Translations under genes and position numbers: made by a program | The notes under the pieces: generated by a model | Databases searched by the model: none | The model's input: the letters and a program-made list of their open reading frames with translations, nothing else | Told to the model about the DNA's origin: nothing | Assembly: GCA_015350385.1 (NCBI GenBank) | Contig: WNKI01000001.1 | Span: 6,094,087-6,158,086, forward strand | Length of the DNA stretch: 64,000 nucleotides | Direction of reading: 5' to 3' | Source: Aculops lycopersici | Taxonomy: Eukaryota > Arthropoda > Arachnida > Trombidiformes > Eriophyidae | Shown here: positions 19,127 to 30,400 of the stretch, piece by piece | Layout: each line of letters begins with the position of its first letter | Numbering within the stretch: the first letter of the stretch is position 1

Positions 19127-20569
19127 ATGGCCACTATCCACAAGAAATGGGCTTACCTAATGCAATTTTTTTGCATCATCAAAGTCATCTGTGCAGATCA
19201 AATTCAAGGTCAAGAGAGAGATTTCAATCAGCATTGCAGTAGCGATGAGCTGAATCATAGTATTCTAGTCGAGTGTGGTTCCGATTTGGCCTGCAATGGA
19301 ACTGCCAGTGATTCCGGTCCTACTAGGCCCCTATCAGACGAAGTGCTACAGGTAAGTTCCACTCGCGATGGCAAGCGATTTGTGGCCACTGCATATAAAA
19401 GAATGCTTTACATTGAGGACGATATGGAGAGATCATTGAATATCAACACAACAATGTATGTTGATACAACGAAGGTATCCTCGAGAGAAGTTGTGGGATT
19501 TGGAACGACACTCGATATAAACGAAATGTTGAGTCAGATCAATTTTGGTGTGATAAACGAAAACTACGGTCGGATGCTAAGCGATTTGATTGGATTGAAG
19601 CAACATGGAATTGGCTATACAATCTTCAGACTAAACATGAGCAGGGACTCAATGTCGTTTACCGATTTGACTATGATACTACATCACATTGAGACCTTTG
19701 CCGAAGCGGCGACAAGTGGTCAGGGAAGTAAGGAAACTATGCGAATTGATATTATCCTTGGTCTAGAAGACTACTCAACTCGCGAGGATATTGAAAACCT
19801 CAAGGTTGTTTCTGAAACCGTTAACTCCTCCATGATACTCAATGCGTATGCCTTTGTGTTGACAGAAAACCATTTCGAGACTCAAGATGATTTCATCTAC
19901 CAGTTGAAGGAATTGTTTCCGGGTGTCAATATTCTAGCTAGCGTCGGGGCTGAAAGAGCACCAAGGGCGCTCGATCATTTGGTTAGCATTAAGGCAAACG
20001 TTGATGGATTGCTCATAGAATCGAAAGCAGCTATTCCTTACGATATTTACGATTATTTAGTAACTAGAAAAGAGGGATTGCAGCTGATAGTAACCAGTAG
20101 GCCGAGACCATTGGTCAAGATTCATGGCGATTGGCAGAATGCCCAAACTTATGCAACCGAAATCTTAAATCACCTAAAGAGTGGAGTCAATGGATTTGTT
20201 GAATCCCAATATCCGATTGTTGATGTAATGAAGTCGCCGAGTTCAGAGGATTGTGCAATCTATAGTGTGAGAAAGAGTAACCAAGTGCATTTCAGGGGAC
20301 CAATATTCTATGCCGCCGGTCACTTTAGTCGCTACCTGGGCAAAGGTTCATTTCCTCTCAATGTTGATGTATTTACCTCACCCAACATGTTTGCGGCAAA
20401 GTATTCTGCCTTTCTAACGGCCGACGGTTATGTTGTCGCCGTTGTCTTAAACGACAATGAACACTTGTTGCCCTTTCGATTGGCTGTAAACAATAAGATT
20501 GAGGTGTATACGACACTGGATTTGAAGTCATTCAATACTTTTGTCCTCAAGCATGACCGACTGACATGA
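19127..20569 (+). CDS. Glucocerebrosidase-like (GH30) protein, probable pseudoenzyme
   Basis: A secreted protein of 480 residues related to lysosomal glucosylceramidase (GBA1). A signal peptide covers residues 1-23. Family landmarks: VVGFGTTLD at 122-130 (cf. GFGGAMTD), HGIGYTIFRLNMS (cf. EGIGYNIIRVPMA), and near the C-terminus FYAAGHFSRYLGKGS (cf. YHLGHFSKFIPEGS), with VVAVVLNDN (cf. VVVVLNRS). The acid/base motif ENEP is replaced by TENHF at 246-250, and the nucleophile block FASEACVG aligns with LASVGAER at 270-277, putting Val at the nucleophile position. Both catalytic glutamates thus seem absent, and a loop of about 20 residues before the first is missing. The reading frame is otherwise intact with no stop, so it looks constrained. 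It lies between two copies of the small heat-shock gene. A poly(A) signal AATAAA is at 20591. Confidence 0.75.
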   Translation: MATIHKKWAYLMQFFCIIKVICADQIQGQERDFNQHCSSDELNHSILVECGSDLACNGTASDSGPTRPLSDEVLQVSSTRDGKRFVATAYKRMLYIEDDMERSLNINTTMYVDTTKVSSREVVGFGTTLDINEMLSQINFGVINENYGRMLSDLIGLKQHGIGYTIFRLNMSRDSMSFTDLTMILHHIETFAEAATSGQGSKETMRIDIILGLEDYSTREDIENLKVVSETVNSSMILNAYAFVLTENHFETQDDFIYQLKELFPGVNILASVGAERAPRALDHLVSIKANVDGLLIESKAAIPYDIYDYLVTRKEGLQLIVTSRPRPLVKIHGDWQNAQTYATEILNHLKSGVNGFVESQYPIVDVMKSPSSEDCAIYSVRKSNQVHFRGPIFYAAGHFSRYLGKGSFPLNVDVFTSPNMFAAKYSAFLTADGYVVAVVLNDNEHLLPFRLAVNNKIEVYTTLDLKSFNTFVLKHDRLT

Positions 20570-20816
20570 GCCGGTGGATTTTCGACGAAGAATAAACGAG
20601 ACTACAAGTCTTCACGCGACTCTGTATTTCACCGAATCATCTCGTTCTTTTGATTTATCTTGATTTTTCAAACAAATATTAGTAAGAGAGAAATAGTTTA
20701 GCCATTTTTCTCGAAGATTTATCAGATGCATTGAAAGGTGGCGATCAAAAATTGCTGCTTCTGAAAGTACGAGAATTTTTGTAAGTGTCAGAGTGCAACA
20801 ACCGTACGATACTAGA

Positions 20817-20865
20817 GCTCACGTGAAACTTGTGGAAATTTCTCGACTTGCATCGTGCACTAACA
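20817..20865 (+). repeat. Second copy of small heat-shock promoter segment
   Basis: Identical over 49 bases to 17484-17532, including the heat-shock element GAAATTTCTCGAC. It is cut by the N run one base later. Confidence 0.95.
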
Positions 20866-20866
20866 A

Positions 20867-21865
20867 NNNNNNNNNNNNNNNNNNNNNNNNNNNNNNNNNN
20901 NNNNNNNNNNNNNNNNNNNNNNNNNNNNNNNNNNNNNNNNNNNNNNNNNNNNNNNNNNNNNNNNNNNNNNNNNNNNNNNNNNNNNNNNNNNNNNNNNNNN
21001 NNNNNNNNNNNNNNNNNNNNNNNNNNNNNNNNNNNNNNNNNNNNNNNNNNNNNNNNNNNNNNNNNNNNNNNNNNNNNNNNNNNNNNNNNNNNNNNNNNNN
21101 NNNNNNNNNNNNNNNNNNNNNNNNNNNNNNNNNNNNNNNNNNNNNNNNNNNNNNNNNNNNNNNNNNNNNNNNNNNNNNNNNNNNNNNNNNNNNNNNNNNN
21201 NNNNNNNNNNNNNNNNNNNNNNNNNNNNNNNNNNNNNNNNNNNNNNNNNNNNNNNNNNNNNNNNNNNNNNNNNNNNNNNNNNNNNNNNNNNNNNNNNNNN
21301 NNNNNNNNNNNNNNNNNNNNNNNNNNNNNNNNNNNNNNNNNNNNNNNNNNNNNNNNNNNNNNNNNNNNNNNNNNNNNNNNNNNNNNNNNNNNNNNNNNNN
21401 NNNNNNNNNNNNNNNNNNNNNNNNNNNNNNNNNNNNNNNNNNNNNNNNNNNNNNNNNNNNNNNNNNNNNNNNNNNNNNNNNNNNNNNNNNNNNNNNNNNN
21501 NNNNNNNNNNNNNNNNNNNNNNNNNNNNNNNNNNNNNNNNNNNNNNNNNNNNNNNNNNNNNNNNNNNNNNNNNNNNNNNNNNNNNNNNNNNNNNNNNNNN
21601 NNNNNNNNNNNNNNNNNNNNNNNNNNNNNNNNNNNNNNNNNNNNNNNNNNNNNNNNNNNNNNNNNNNNNNNNNNNNNNNNNNNNNNNNNNNNNNNNNNNN
21701 NNNNNNNNNNNNNNNNNNNNNNNNNNNNNNNNNNNNNNNNNNNNNNNNNNNNNNNNNNNNNNNNNNNNNNNNNNNNNNNNNNNNNNNNNNNNNNNNNNNN
21801 NNNNNNNNNNNNNNNNNNNNNNNNNNNNNNNNNNNNNNNNNNNNNNNNNNNNNNNNNNNNNNNNN
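20867..21865 (+). other. Run of 999 N; predicted to hide a second small heat-shock protein gene
   Basis: Assembly gap or masked sequence. Its left edge matches the small heat-shock promoter and its right edge matches that gene's 3' UTR, in the same order and orientation. The equivalent interval in the visible copy is 1,007 bases (17534-18540), nearly the same as the 999 N. No sequence is visible, so its coding state is unknown. Confidence 0.8.
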
Positions 21866-21866
21866 T

Positions 21867-21915
21867 TGATCCTCATTAGCTTAGAAAGTCATTATTATCA
21901 TTACATCAAATGTGA
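21867..21915 (+). repeat. Second copy of small heat-shock 3' UTR segment
   Basis: Identical over 49 bases to 18542-18590; weaker similarity continues to about 21955 with small gaps. Confidence 0.95.
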
Positions 21916-22024
21916 GCATATAACCAGGTATTAATAAAGGGGTTACTTGGAAATATATTTATACACAAATCTCATGGTTCGTTTTAGATTCTTTCTCTCT
22001 GAATTGATACCGGATGATTTATTG

Positions 22025-22915
22025 CTACATTAATTTTCCTATCTCAAGCTTCTCAAGAATATTGGAAGCTGAGAAGACTAGAGAATCTATGATACCGGCA
22101 ACTGTGAATGTACCGCCGACTATTGCACATGTCATACATAGAAACTCGTAAAATGGTTTCCTTCTCTCCTTGTACTTGACGCTAATTGGGTTTATATCAT
22201 ACTTGAACCATATTGCAGGTATAACATGGCCAGTGAAGCCAAGTGATATGTATTTCTTATGAGCATAACTGTATTGATAGGGCCTTAGCACAATTCCATT
22301 TAGCTCCTCGTAGATAGAAGGCACAATCCTCAAGTGATACTCGTGCGATTGCAAAGCCGAATCGTCCAGTTTGTTCGTGTTTGCAAGTGGATCAAAACTT
22401 CCATGTAAATTTAGGGACCTGACATCGTCGCCAAAAGATATTTCATGAATCTCGTGCGCCATGTCTATGTGAGATGGTTGTGAGGCGGCCGAATGTGTAG
22501 ATAGATGGAAATTGCCGGGCACCTTGTTAATCTGAAACGAAACCTCCAGTCTACAACCTGAATGTTTGTTTTTTTGATGATCAATAGTCTCAATGGGTGT
22601 CTTTATCATATTATCCAAGGCGCCAACCTCATGTCTTCCACTGTCATCCTGAATGTCCAGTCCAGCGTATTTACATTCTAATCGGTGGAGAGAAACATTG
22701 AGCCTAACATCGATCTTGTTCAATCCACTTGAAGCCTGATCCACAAACAACTCGTTGATAATCTCGGGTGTGAGAAAGTCGATTAATTCAGACAAGAATA
22801 GTATTGTCATGAATACAATGCAACATATGGATATGATAGCGCCACCAGTTGTTGGCTGGGTGAGATCCTTTGGGACTTTACGGTAAATATCAAGCCGCTT
22901 GAAGTTGAAGAACAT
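22025..22915 (-). CDS. ERGIC1: ERGIC1 (ER-Golgi intermediate compartment protein 1)
   Basis: Cargo-receptor-type membrane protein cycling between ER and Golgi. The 296 residues start FNFKRLDIYRKVPKDLTQPT, followed by TM1 (about 27-47) and then a lumenal domain with LDIQDDSGRHEVG, NKVPGNFHLSTHSA and EISFGDDV. After it come IPAIWFKYDINPISVKYKER and a second transmembrane segment (FLCMTCAIVGGTFTVAGIID). Length equals the usual 290, and nearly every block of human ERGIC1 can be followed. Intronless. It shares the region upstream of the large ankyrin gene as a divergent neighbour. Confidence 0.96.
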   Translation of the reverse strand: MFFNFKRLDIYRKVPKDLTQPTTGGAIISICCIVFMTILFLSELIDFLTPEIINELFVDQASSGLNKIDVRLNVSLHRLECKYAGLDIQDDSGRHEVGALDNMIKTPIETIDHQKNKHSGCRLEVSFQINKVPGNFHLSTHSAASQPSHIDMAHEIHEISFGDDVRSLNLHGSFDPLANTNKLDDSALQSHEYHLRIVPSIYEELNGIVLRPYQYSYAHKKYISLGFTGHVIPAIWFKYDINPISVKYKERRKPFYEFLCMTCAIVGGTFTVAGIIDSLVFSASNILEKLEIGKLM

Positions 22916-24274
22916 TTTGTTTAGTTGTTGTCGTTGTTGCAGATTAAATAATTGTTAGAATATAAATAAATATATAGTTATATTGATATAGAAATAAATA
23001 GATTCTTTGTTACAAATGTTCCTACACAATCTTTTCGTTGTTATGGTTTGTTGCAGTTATTTTAATGTCTGCGCAAAACTAGAGATTCAAAATGTATATA
23101 ATCTAATGTTGCCTTATAGGAATGTATTGGAAGTCAGGTGGTGGTGGGCACTTTTGAGGCTATTGGTCTAAATAAGTATACAATGGTGTCAAAATAGGAT
23201 GTCGCGTGGAAGCTCTAAGGATAGACAAATTCTAGCACTCGAAAAAAGGAATCACCACCACAATCAACTAAAATGTGCCAGCTTTGCGACATACAATGTA
23301 GACCTCCGCTACCGCAAGCGGATGGGCACTGTTGTTGTTGCTGCCGCTATTGCTGCTTTCGTGTGCGCTGCTTCTGTGTGATTCATCCCATACAGCGGCG
23401 CTCGCCGTTGAAATGGTGCCTTTATTCTAACAGTAAGTCACCTTGCAGGTGTCACTGAGTTGGACAGGTGGGTGTGTTTCTCAAGACTTTCCGGTTATTG
23501 ATATAATTATCATTTTAGTTAAACCAAAATAATTATATATGTCTTTGATACGAAACTTTCTCTCAACAGGACGAGAGCACGAGTTGGAACCATAGCCTAA
23601 TTTTGCGCGAGAAGCCAGGTGATGGCGCCACTGGCGCTCCATGGCCGCTGTCCATCTCTGCCATTGCGCATGACCATTTGCTTGCTTCCGATGTAATCGG
23701 ACTCCTCTGAGGGCAGTGGCTATAGTAGAGACAACAAGTTGTTGTTGCTGCCGCTGGACATGAAGTTGAATGCTCATTTTGTGACTCACACTTGAAGGCT
23801 ATCAGTTGAAATTTGGTCTCTGAAGCGAGCGGACGTTTTAAGAAATAGAGAGAGAGAGAGAGAGAGAGTTCGTTTAGTTATTGTTTGTATTGTTGCTGTT
23901 GCTGTATGATAATAATCGTTACACAAGGAATCGATCGCTCCCTCGATCGTTTTGAGCAGTACAAATGATAATGTGAGCCGGCACAAGGTTTCGTATTACA
24001 ACAATTATCGTCTTTACTATCCACCATCGCCATCTCAGGAAGTAGATTTGCAAGTTTGCTATCAAATAACTTTCAAGAGACTGGAAGTTTTGATTTGAGA
24101 GTTTGTGCGCCAAATGGCGAAGATTTTGTTGTTAATCTTCAAATATTTAGAAGAGTCAAGGCATAGCATCGAGTAAGTTAGCCACAAGATTAATTTTGGT
24201 CACTCATAAATCTATAAATATAAATATATATATACAGACATCAAGACTGAGGAAGGAAAAGCAAGATAGTCAAG
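22916..24274. other. Divergent upstream region of ERGIC1 and the Diego/Diversin-like gene
   Basis: About 1.36 kb without a supported coding region. It holds a GA tract (23847-23868), CAA/GTT-rich segments, and a near-palindromic AACAAGTTGTT at about 23737. The small ORFs at 23199-23458 and 23481-23986 have no recognisable domain. Non-coding first exons of the large gene could lie here, but I cannot place any. Confidence 0.5.
23847..23868. repeat. (GA)n tract
   Basis: Eleven GA dinucleotides in the region upstream of the large ankyrin gene. GAGA-factor binding is possible in an arthropod but is not shown by sequence alone. Confidence 0.9.
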
Positions 24275-24439
24275 ATGGCGTCAAGTAGCAAGAAAGCAAA
24301 AGATCGGCCACAAAAAGATCAGCAGCAACAAAAAGACAAGCTCGCCGCGAGTTTAATTGCGGCCGCCGGCGAGGGTAAAGTGGAATTGGTTCGTTTATTG
24401 TTGCGTTGTGGTGCCGATGTCAACGCTCAAGATGAACAG
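24275..24439 (+). CDS. Diego/Diversin-like gene, exon 1 (start, first ankyrin repeat)
   Basis: 55 codons. The ATG has a good context (GTCAAGATGG). It codes a Lys/Gln-rich start and then a partial ankyrin repeat, LIAAAGEGKVELVRLLLRCG followed by ADVNAQDEQ. The donor is CAG followed by GTGAGT at 24440. Confidence 0.85.
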
Positions 24440-27400
24440 GTGAGTTTTTTTTAACTAATATTCAATCTCTTGTTGATATTAGATGATTTGATTAGAGAAT
24501 AATTATGATAGTGATAGTTGATGATTATGAGCAATGGGTCTTGCTGAAACACGACAAGAGAGGGGCTCATCTTCTCCTGCGGCGCCGACGGCGTCGGTAG
24601 TGGTCACCGCCCCCTCCATAGCCTCCGCCGCCACCATAGCCCATTGACATGCAGGGCATCGAGTAGGCCATTTGCAGTGGCATCGGATAGGCCATTTGCA
24701 TTGGCACTGAGTAGCCGCCTCCCCCGTAACTTCCGCCGCCGTAGCCGCCTCCCTTGCCGCCCATCATGATCACCATGTTTCCTCCCTTCTTCTCCTTCTT
24801 CTTCTTGGCCTCAACCATTGATTGGTGGTCGGTGAATAGAAGGACAAGCATTGTAATTGCAACCACTAAAAGGAGGCCAGAGAAGAGGGAGACTCTGGAG
24901 CGCAGTTTAGGCGCCTGTTGTCGTCCATTGAATCCGAAGTAGTAGTGGTTGTTGCTGTTGCTGTTGTGACCTGAAGTTTTGCCTCTAGGATGGCGACCAA
25001 AACTTTGCTTTTGTCCCTCTTGCAACTTGAACAACTTTGAGCTTGACTTCCTGTCATCGGAAATAGTAGAGGATTCTTGAGAGTTGGTTTTCTTGAGAGT
25101 TCTCATTATGTTGGCCGGTTGCTATTACACGGCTGGCGCTGGTGGTCCCCAGTTTGCAATGACTGAGATTTATAACTATCCCTCTATCTATCCTCCCGAT
25201 CGGCTTCCTCTAGTTTTGAATTGAGCGTGTGCATCGATTGAGCGCAAAGCTCAGACTGAATTAATAAAATCTACTTTACCTGTCAGCTTTGATCTCAATC
25301 TAATTCTCTCGATCATCATTTCATCGATTGCAATCAACCAAGCGAAACCAAGACCACTAACCACATGTCCTCTTCCCAAAACCACCAACACCAACGACCA
25401 CCTGTGTGATTTCTCAATCCAGTTCGGCAACACTGCCCTCCACCAGGCCGCCTGGAACGGATTTAGCGAAACAGTCCAGGTGCTATGCAAGCATCGAGCA
25501 AACACCTCGATCCGCAATAAGGTAAGTAAGAGTTGGATAGAAACGAAGAAAGAGCGTTGCTAGTGATGAAGTAAAATTAGGGCTAGATGAGTTTGAATAT
25601 TTGATTGGCTAATCCTTTGAAACTCTAATGATGCAACAGGTTGCACCTGACGGTCAGCCTGATTCTCAACCAAGACAATTAAAATTGAGTTAACACTTTT
25701 TGTTGTATATGCAAACTAGGAAGCAATTCATAGTTTTCAGTCTTAGCCTTCCACTTTTGGTCTCAGTTGTTTTCAGACCATCCATAATGATCGTTGGTTT
25801 AGGCAATAGGTAGATTTAGACAAAGATTATATTGTATTAATCGAGCGAGGAAGAAAATTATCTCTCTAGAGCGCTAGTTGGCTAACAGTCAGTCTATCGC
25901 AGGTAAAATACCTGCAAGAAAGAGAGAGAGAGAGAGTCAAAAATCTAATCGAGTTTGGGGAAAATCTAAACAAGAACAAGCGGTTGTGCGGATGTGGCGC
26001 AAACGTGTTGCCCTTTTTACACTCTAACACATACGCTTCAATCGCACCTCGCTACAACCACTGTCTGAAGCCTGATTCCTTGGGACTCGTTGAACTTGAT
26101 AATTGTAATTACTCCATGTTGGCCCGTAGAGCTTTGAGATTATCGTTTAATATTTTAACCAACTAGTTACGTTAACGCTAGCCGATGTTGTTGAATGTTA
26201 TATCATCGCCCAGAGTGCGAGTTGGCAGAACAATTGGCGATGTACAGCAATTGAGCTGGAATAACGGAGGCAATAGCAGTAGCAGTAGGCGAAAAGTGGG
26301 CGTTGAGTTGTCGAGTTCTCGGCGGCATTTGGCAAGCTCGTGCTGGCAAGCTAGCCGTTGAGTTGAAGGCTAGTAGCTAGTGGAAATTTGCGCGCCTTAA
26401 GCGAGAGTCGGAGCGGCGCAAGGATAAAGGGTTCCCACCGTGCGACTTGACCGTAATTCAAAAAGCTTGCTACGCGTGTCTATGCGTAAATTTTGTGTTT
26501 GTGGAGGCGAAATGGGAGAGAGTGAGAGAGGGAAAGAGGAGAGGAGAGGAGAGGAGAGGAGAGGAGAGGAGAGGTATAATCGTTCCTCTCGCGTCGCTAG
26601 CCTTTTTAATTGACGTAATGTAATTTACATGCAGGTAACTTTTTCTTCCCAGTTGCATTGCATTTATATTTTTATTATTTTTTCAACACCAAATTCAAGC
26701 TTCATCACCCACAGAGTTCTAATCTAAAAACTATCCTGTGTCGAAGTCGGTGTCCATGAGAAGTGGCCTTTGGTGTTACTGTCTCTGATGTTTCTGTTGT
26801 CTGATGTTTAGTTTTTTTTCAATGTATCAAAAGAATCTAATATATAGTTGAGTTGTTTCCGTCTATTTAACCTGTCAGTTAATCAGTTTTATTATTAATT
26901 GATATCGAGTTGATAGATCTCCTCTCTTGTGCGTCGAGCGATTTGGCAGCACCATCAACAGGTAGCAATGAGGCAAATGTATTGTATTATTGCATAAGAA
27001 GTGCCAATTAGCTTGAGCGCCGGCTGCTCACCGCTGGTTTTAATGTTGTGCTTGATATAATTGCATTCTCCGGTGTTATTGGCGCAACTGTTGTTGTCGT
27101 CGTCTTCTTATTGTTGTTTCCCTTCTTTTTATTCTTCTTCTTTCCCTTATTTTTCTTATTTTTATTCTTGTTTTTATTCTTTTTGTTCTTCTTCTTCGGC
27201 ACCTTTGGCTTGGCCGTGGTGCTCAAAGGAGTCGCGGTGGTGCTTGTTGTAGAGGTTGGCGCTAGAGTTGTAGTTGTGGTGGTGGTTGTTGTGGTTGTCG
27301 ATGGTAACGGTGGTTGTGGTTGTGGCTGTGGCTGCGTAGATGGAACTGGAACTGGAGCACTTGTTGGAGCAATGCGCTTCTTGCTGGCGGGCAAAACATT

Positions 27401-30400
27401 CTCCTGGTTCTCGCCCAAAAAGTTACCTGGCGGATCATAGTTGCACACTAAATAAACTCCACCCTTTGGACCCGAACTAATGGATCGTGCGCAACCAACT
27501 CGCGTGGTGGACTTCCAAACCAATTGGGTAAAGTGTCCAGTTTCAAGGGAAAATGCGCCTTTGTAAAAATCATACATTGAAATTTCATCGTACCACATCT
27601 TGACCAAATCGGCGCAACTCGTTGCTGCGTTCGAGTGCCAGGCTAAATTCTCGCCGTAAGGCAAATTATCCGGATGTCTAAACTCGGCGCCATCTGAGGC
27701 CCCAATGAAATCGGCTCGCTTTTGGGCAAATTGCTTGATCTTCGGGTCGATTTGAAGCGGACCGGCCTGATGCATTGCGCGCCACTTGTTGTGCGCCGCC
27801 AAGCACTCGGCCTCGAAGGCCTCGGTGCTCATTTGTCTCGTCTTTGGCTTCTCCTTCTTCTTAATAAACTTCTTCTTTGGATTCTGGGCATCCCTCTCGG
27901 ATCTGGACAATTCCGAGTTACTCAGCCTTGGAGCGTCGATCGATGCCGATGAGTCGCGACGATACCTGGCCACTTCCGCTGTGGGCGCTCCCGAGGCGCA
28001 AAGCGCAATTAGCGCCACGAGGAGCGAGCCGGCCGATGACTCGATCAGTGATACTTTCATCTTTTTATTCTGATTGATTTTCTTTTGGTTTAACTTGAAT
28101 CAACTTAAATGACCAACTACTGACTCCAGTTGCGATGAGATTGATAGTGAATCAATTTGCCTCTAATATAGTCGCTGATTGTTCACCACAAATCAACTGA
28201 TTCGATTGGGCAAAACAAAACAATTACCTCAGGTAAATCTCTTTTACCTGTCTGCTTGGTTGCTATTTATTTTGAGTTCAATGTCTAGACAACGACCTCT
28301 CGTGTCTTTATCGGAAAAAGTGTCAACAATAACAATAACACCAACCGCAACCGCAACAACAACAACAAACACCACCACTTCTGCTATCACCACAACCACT
28401 ACTACTGCTACTACGATTACCACCACTACCTCTCTGCTGCTTCGGCGACAACAACAACAAGAACACCAACTTCAGGCGACTAAACTATAGTGGCCAATAT
28501 AACGCCCAATTTTCACCTATCACCGTCGACGATACACTTGCTTGTTTACCTGTCTGCTTGCTTGCTTGCTTCCTCGCGCTAACTGCTGGCTGATTGGTGT
28601 TACGTTGCTCGTGTTTGCGGCAAGACGACCACAATCGGACTGACTGAATCTCGAGCTTGGGGATCCGAGGACCTCATTGGTGTGGCTGCTATTGTGGTTG
28701 TGTTGGTTATGAGGCAGGCAACAGGTGAGTGTGCGGCGGTTCGTTGGTGCCGTGGCCGCTGCCACTGGCGCCCATTACGCAGGCAGCGCGAGTTAATCTC
28801 ATTACCCCATGGCCTCAGTGGCCGGAGTCTCAGTGCGCGAGCAACAAGTGGCAGTGCGCGCCGCCGCGATCCAGGCAATGAACTGAGCGCACGCTTGCCG
28901 TCAGGTAGATGCTCCATCAGCGCGGCATTTCAATCGACGCGAATGCGGAACACACACACACTGTTACGAGCGAGATGAGAAACGCGACACTTGCTTACCT
29001 GCTAGCCTCGCAGTTCAACGAGTCGAGGATTGAATTACCTGAGGCCGCGCGTGATTTAATGGCGACGGTCTCTCGTTTTGCCCACCAAATCCTGTGTAAA
29101 TCACGGCAGTCAGATAGAAAGACAGGTAAAGGTAGCACGACCAGCGAAATTAAGTCTACGACTACTTGTTCTATTCCTTTTTTCTTTCTTTCTTTCTCTT
29201 GCTCCCTCTCAATCTTAGTACGCGACTCACTCGCCTGCCTCAGTAAATTCGTGTACGTGGGCCTCGTTCGCTAACTCGTGTGTCATTACGATAGCATTGC
29301 CCAGGTAGATCCCAATTAGTGCGCGCAACTAAATTGATGGTTGCGCTTTTCTAGCGGCCTACCTGCCTGAGATGCCGCCTCTACCGCAATGACAGCAGAC
29401 GGAGGCAGTGGCACAATTGAAACGAGGCAACAGGTAAGGTCTTCGTTGGCCGTGGAAAGGAGAGGGGGCGAAACATCGGCCTTGCGGCCACAGCGACGAT
29501 GTTTCCATTAGCCACTGAAACTAGCGCTTCCAGTTCGATTAGTTCAACGTCACCAGCGCCGGCTTACATAACCAGCATCCTCCTCATCCAGCTACATGAT
29601 ACAAGCGAGAAGCATTTTGTATCAATTTCTCATGGGGCAAGATTAGTGGTTCTCTGAAAATGAACTGGAAGCTCTTTTTCGTTAGGTAGGTGAAATGAAG
29701 AAAAGAGAAGCAGAAGACGTTATGTCGCTACTAGACTCGCCACTCTGAGCGAGAACAGGAAGTCTCTTGGGCTTTGAGCGAGCAACAGGTAGTCAGCCGC
29801 TGCTGCTACTACTACTTCACTCCCTAGATTCAATCGCCTCCGAGTTAAATTGAGTTGCAGTTTGAGGAAAATAAATTATGACTGACTAAATAGATAACTA
29901 ACTTGAATAAAATTGCAAGGAGTCAACGACGATACACAGCAGAAGAGAGTCCATTGGGTTGGAAGGTAGTTTTAGTGCAATAGTCCCCTAGTCGTGGAGT
30001 GGAAGAGTTGATGTCTCTCTCTCTCTCTCTCTATCACCTGGCGATCTTAGCTCGATTCGCAAATAACTCACCTCGCCTGCGCAGGTACTAACACCATACA
30101 AAACAAGCAGAAGAAAAAGCAAAAGCATAAAATTCTACAACTAATGGCGCTCCATTGCTCCAGCGTCGAGCATCATCAAGTTTAACATTCAATCTCGTCG
30201 AATGTTACTACAACTCAGGCTCAAACTGGTGATGCCTCATTATGTCTCACGACCATGGTGTCATACCCTCGTGAAGAAAGTTACACGCCCACCTGTGATC
30301 GAGTGCACAGGTTGAAGGTTATTCTAGTCTAGTCTATCTGTCCATGTACCATTCTATCTATCCATCTATCTATCTATTTATTTAGCCTGGTGGGCTCTTG

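Noticed and set aside
20793..21879. Open frames across the run of N
   Set aside because: Produced only by unknown bases; they carry no coding information.
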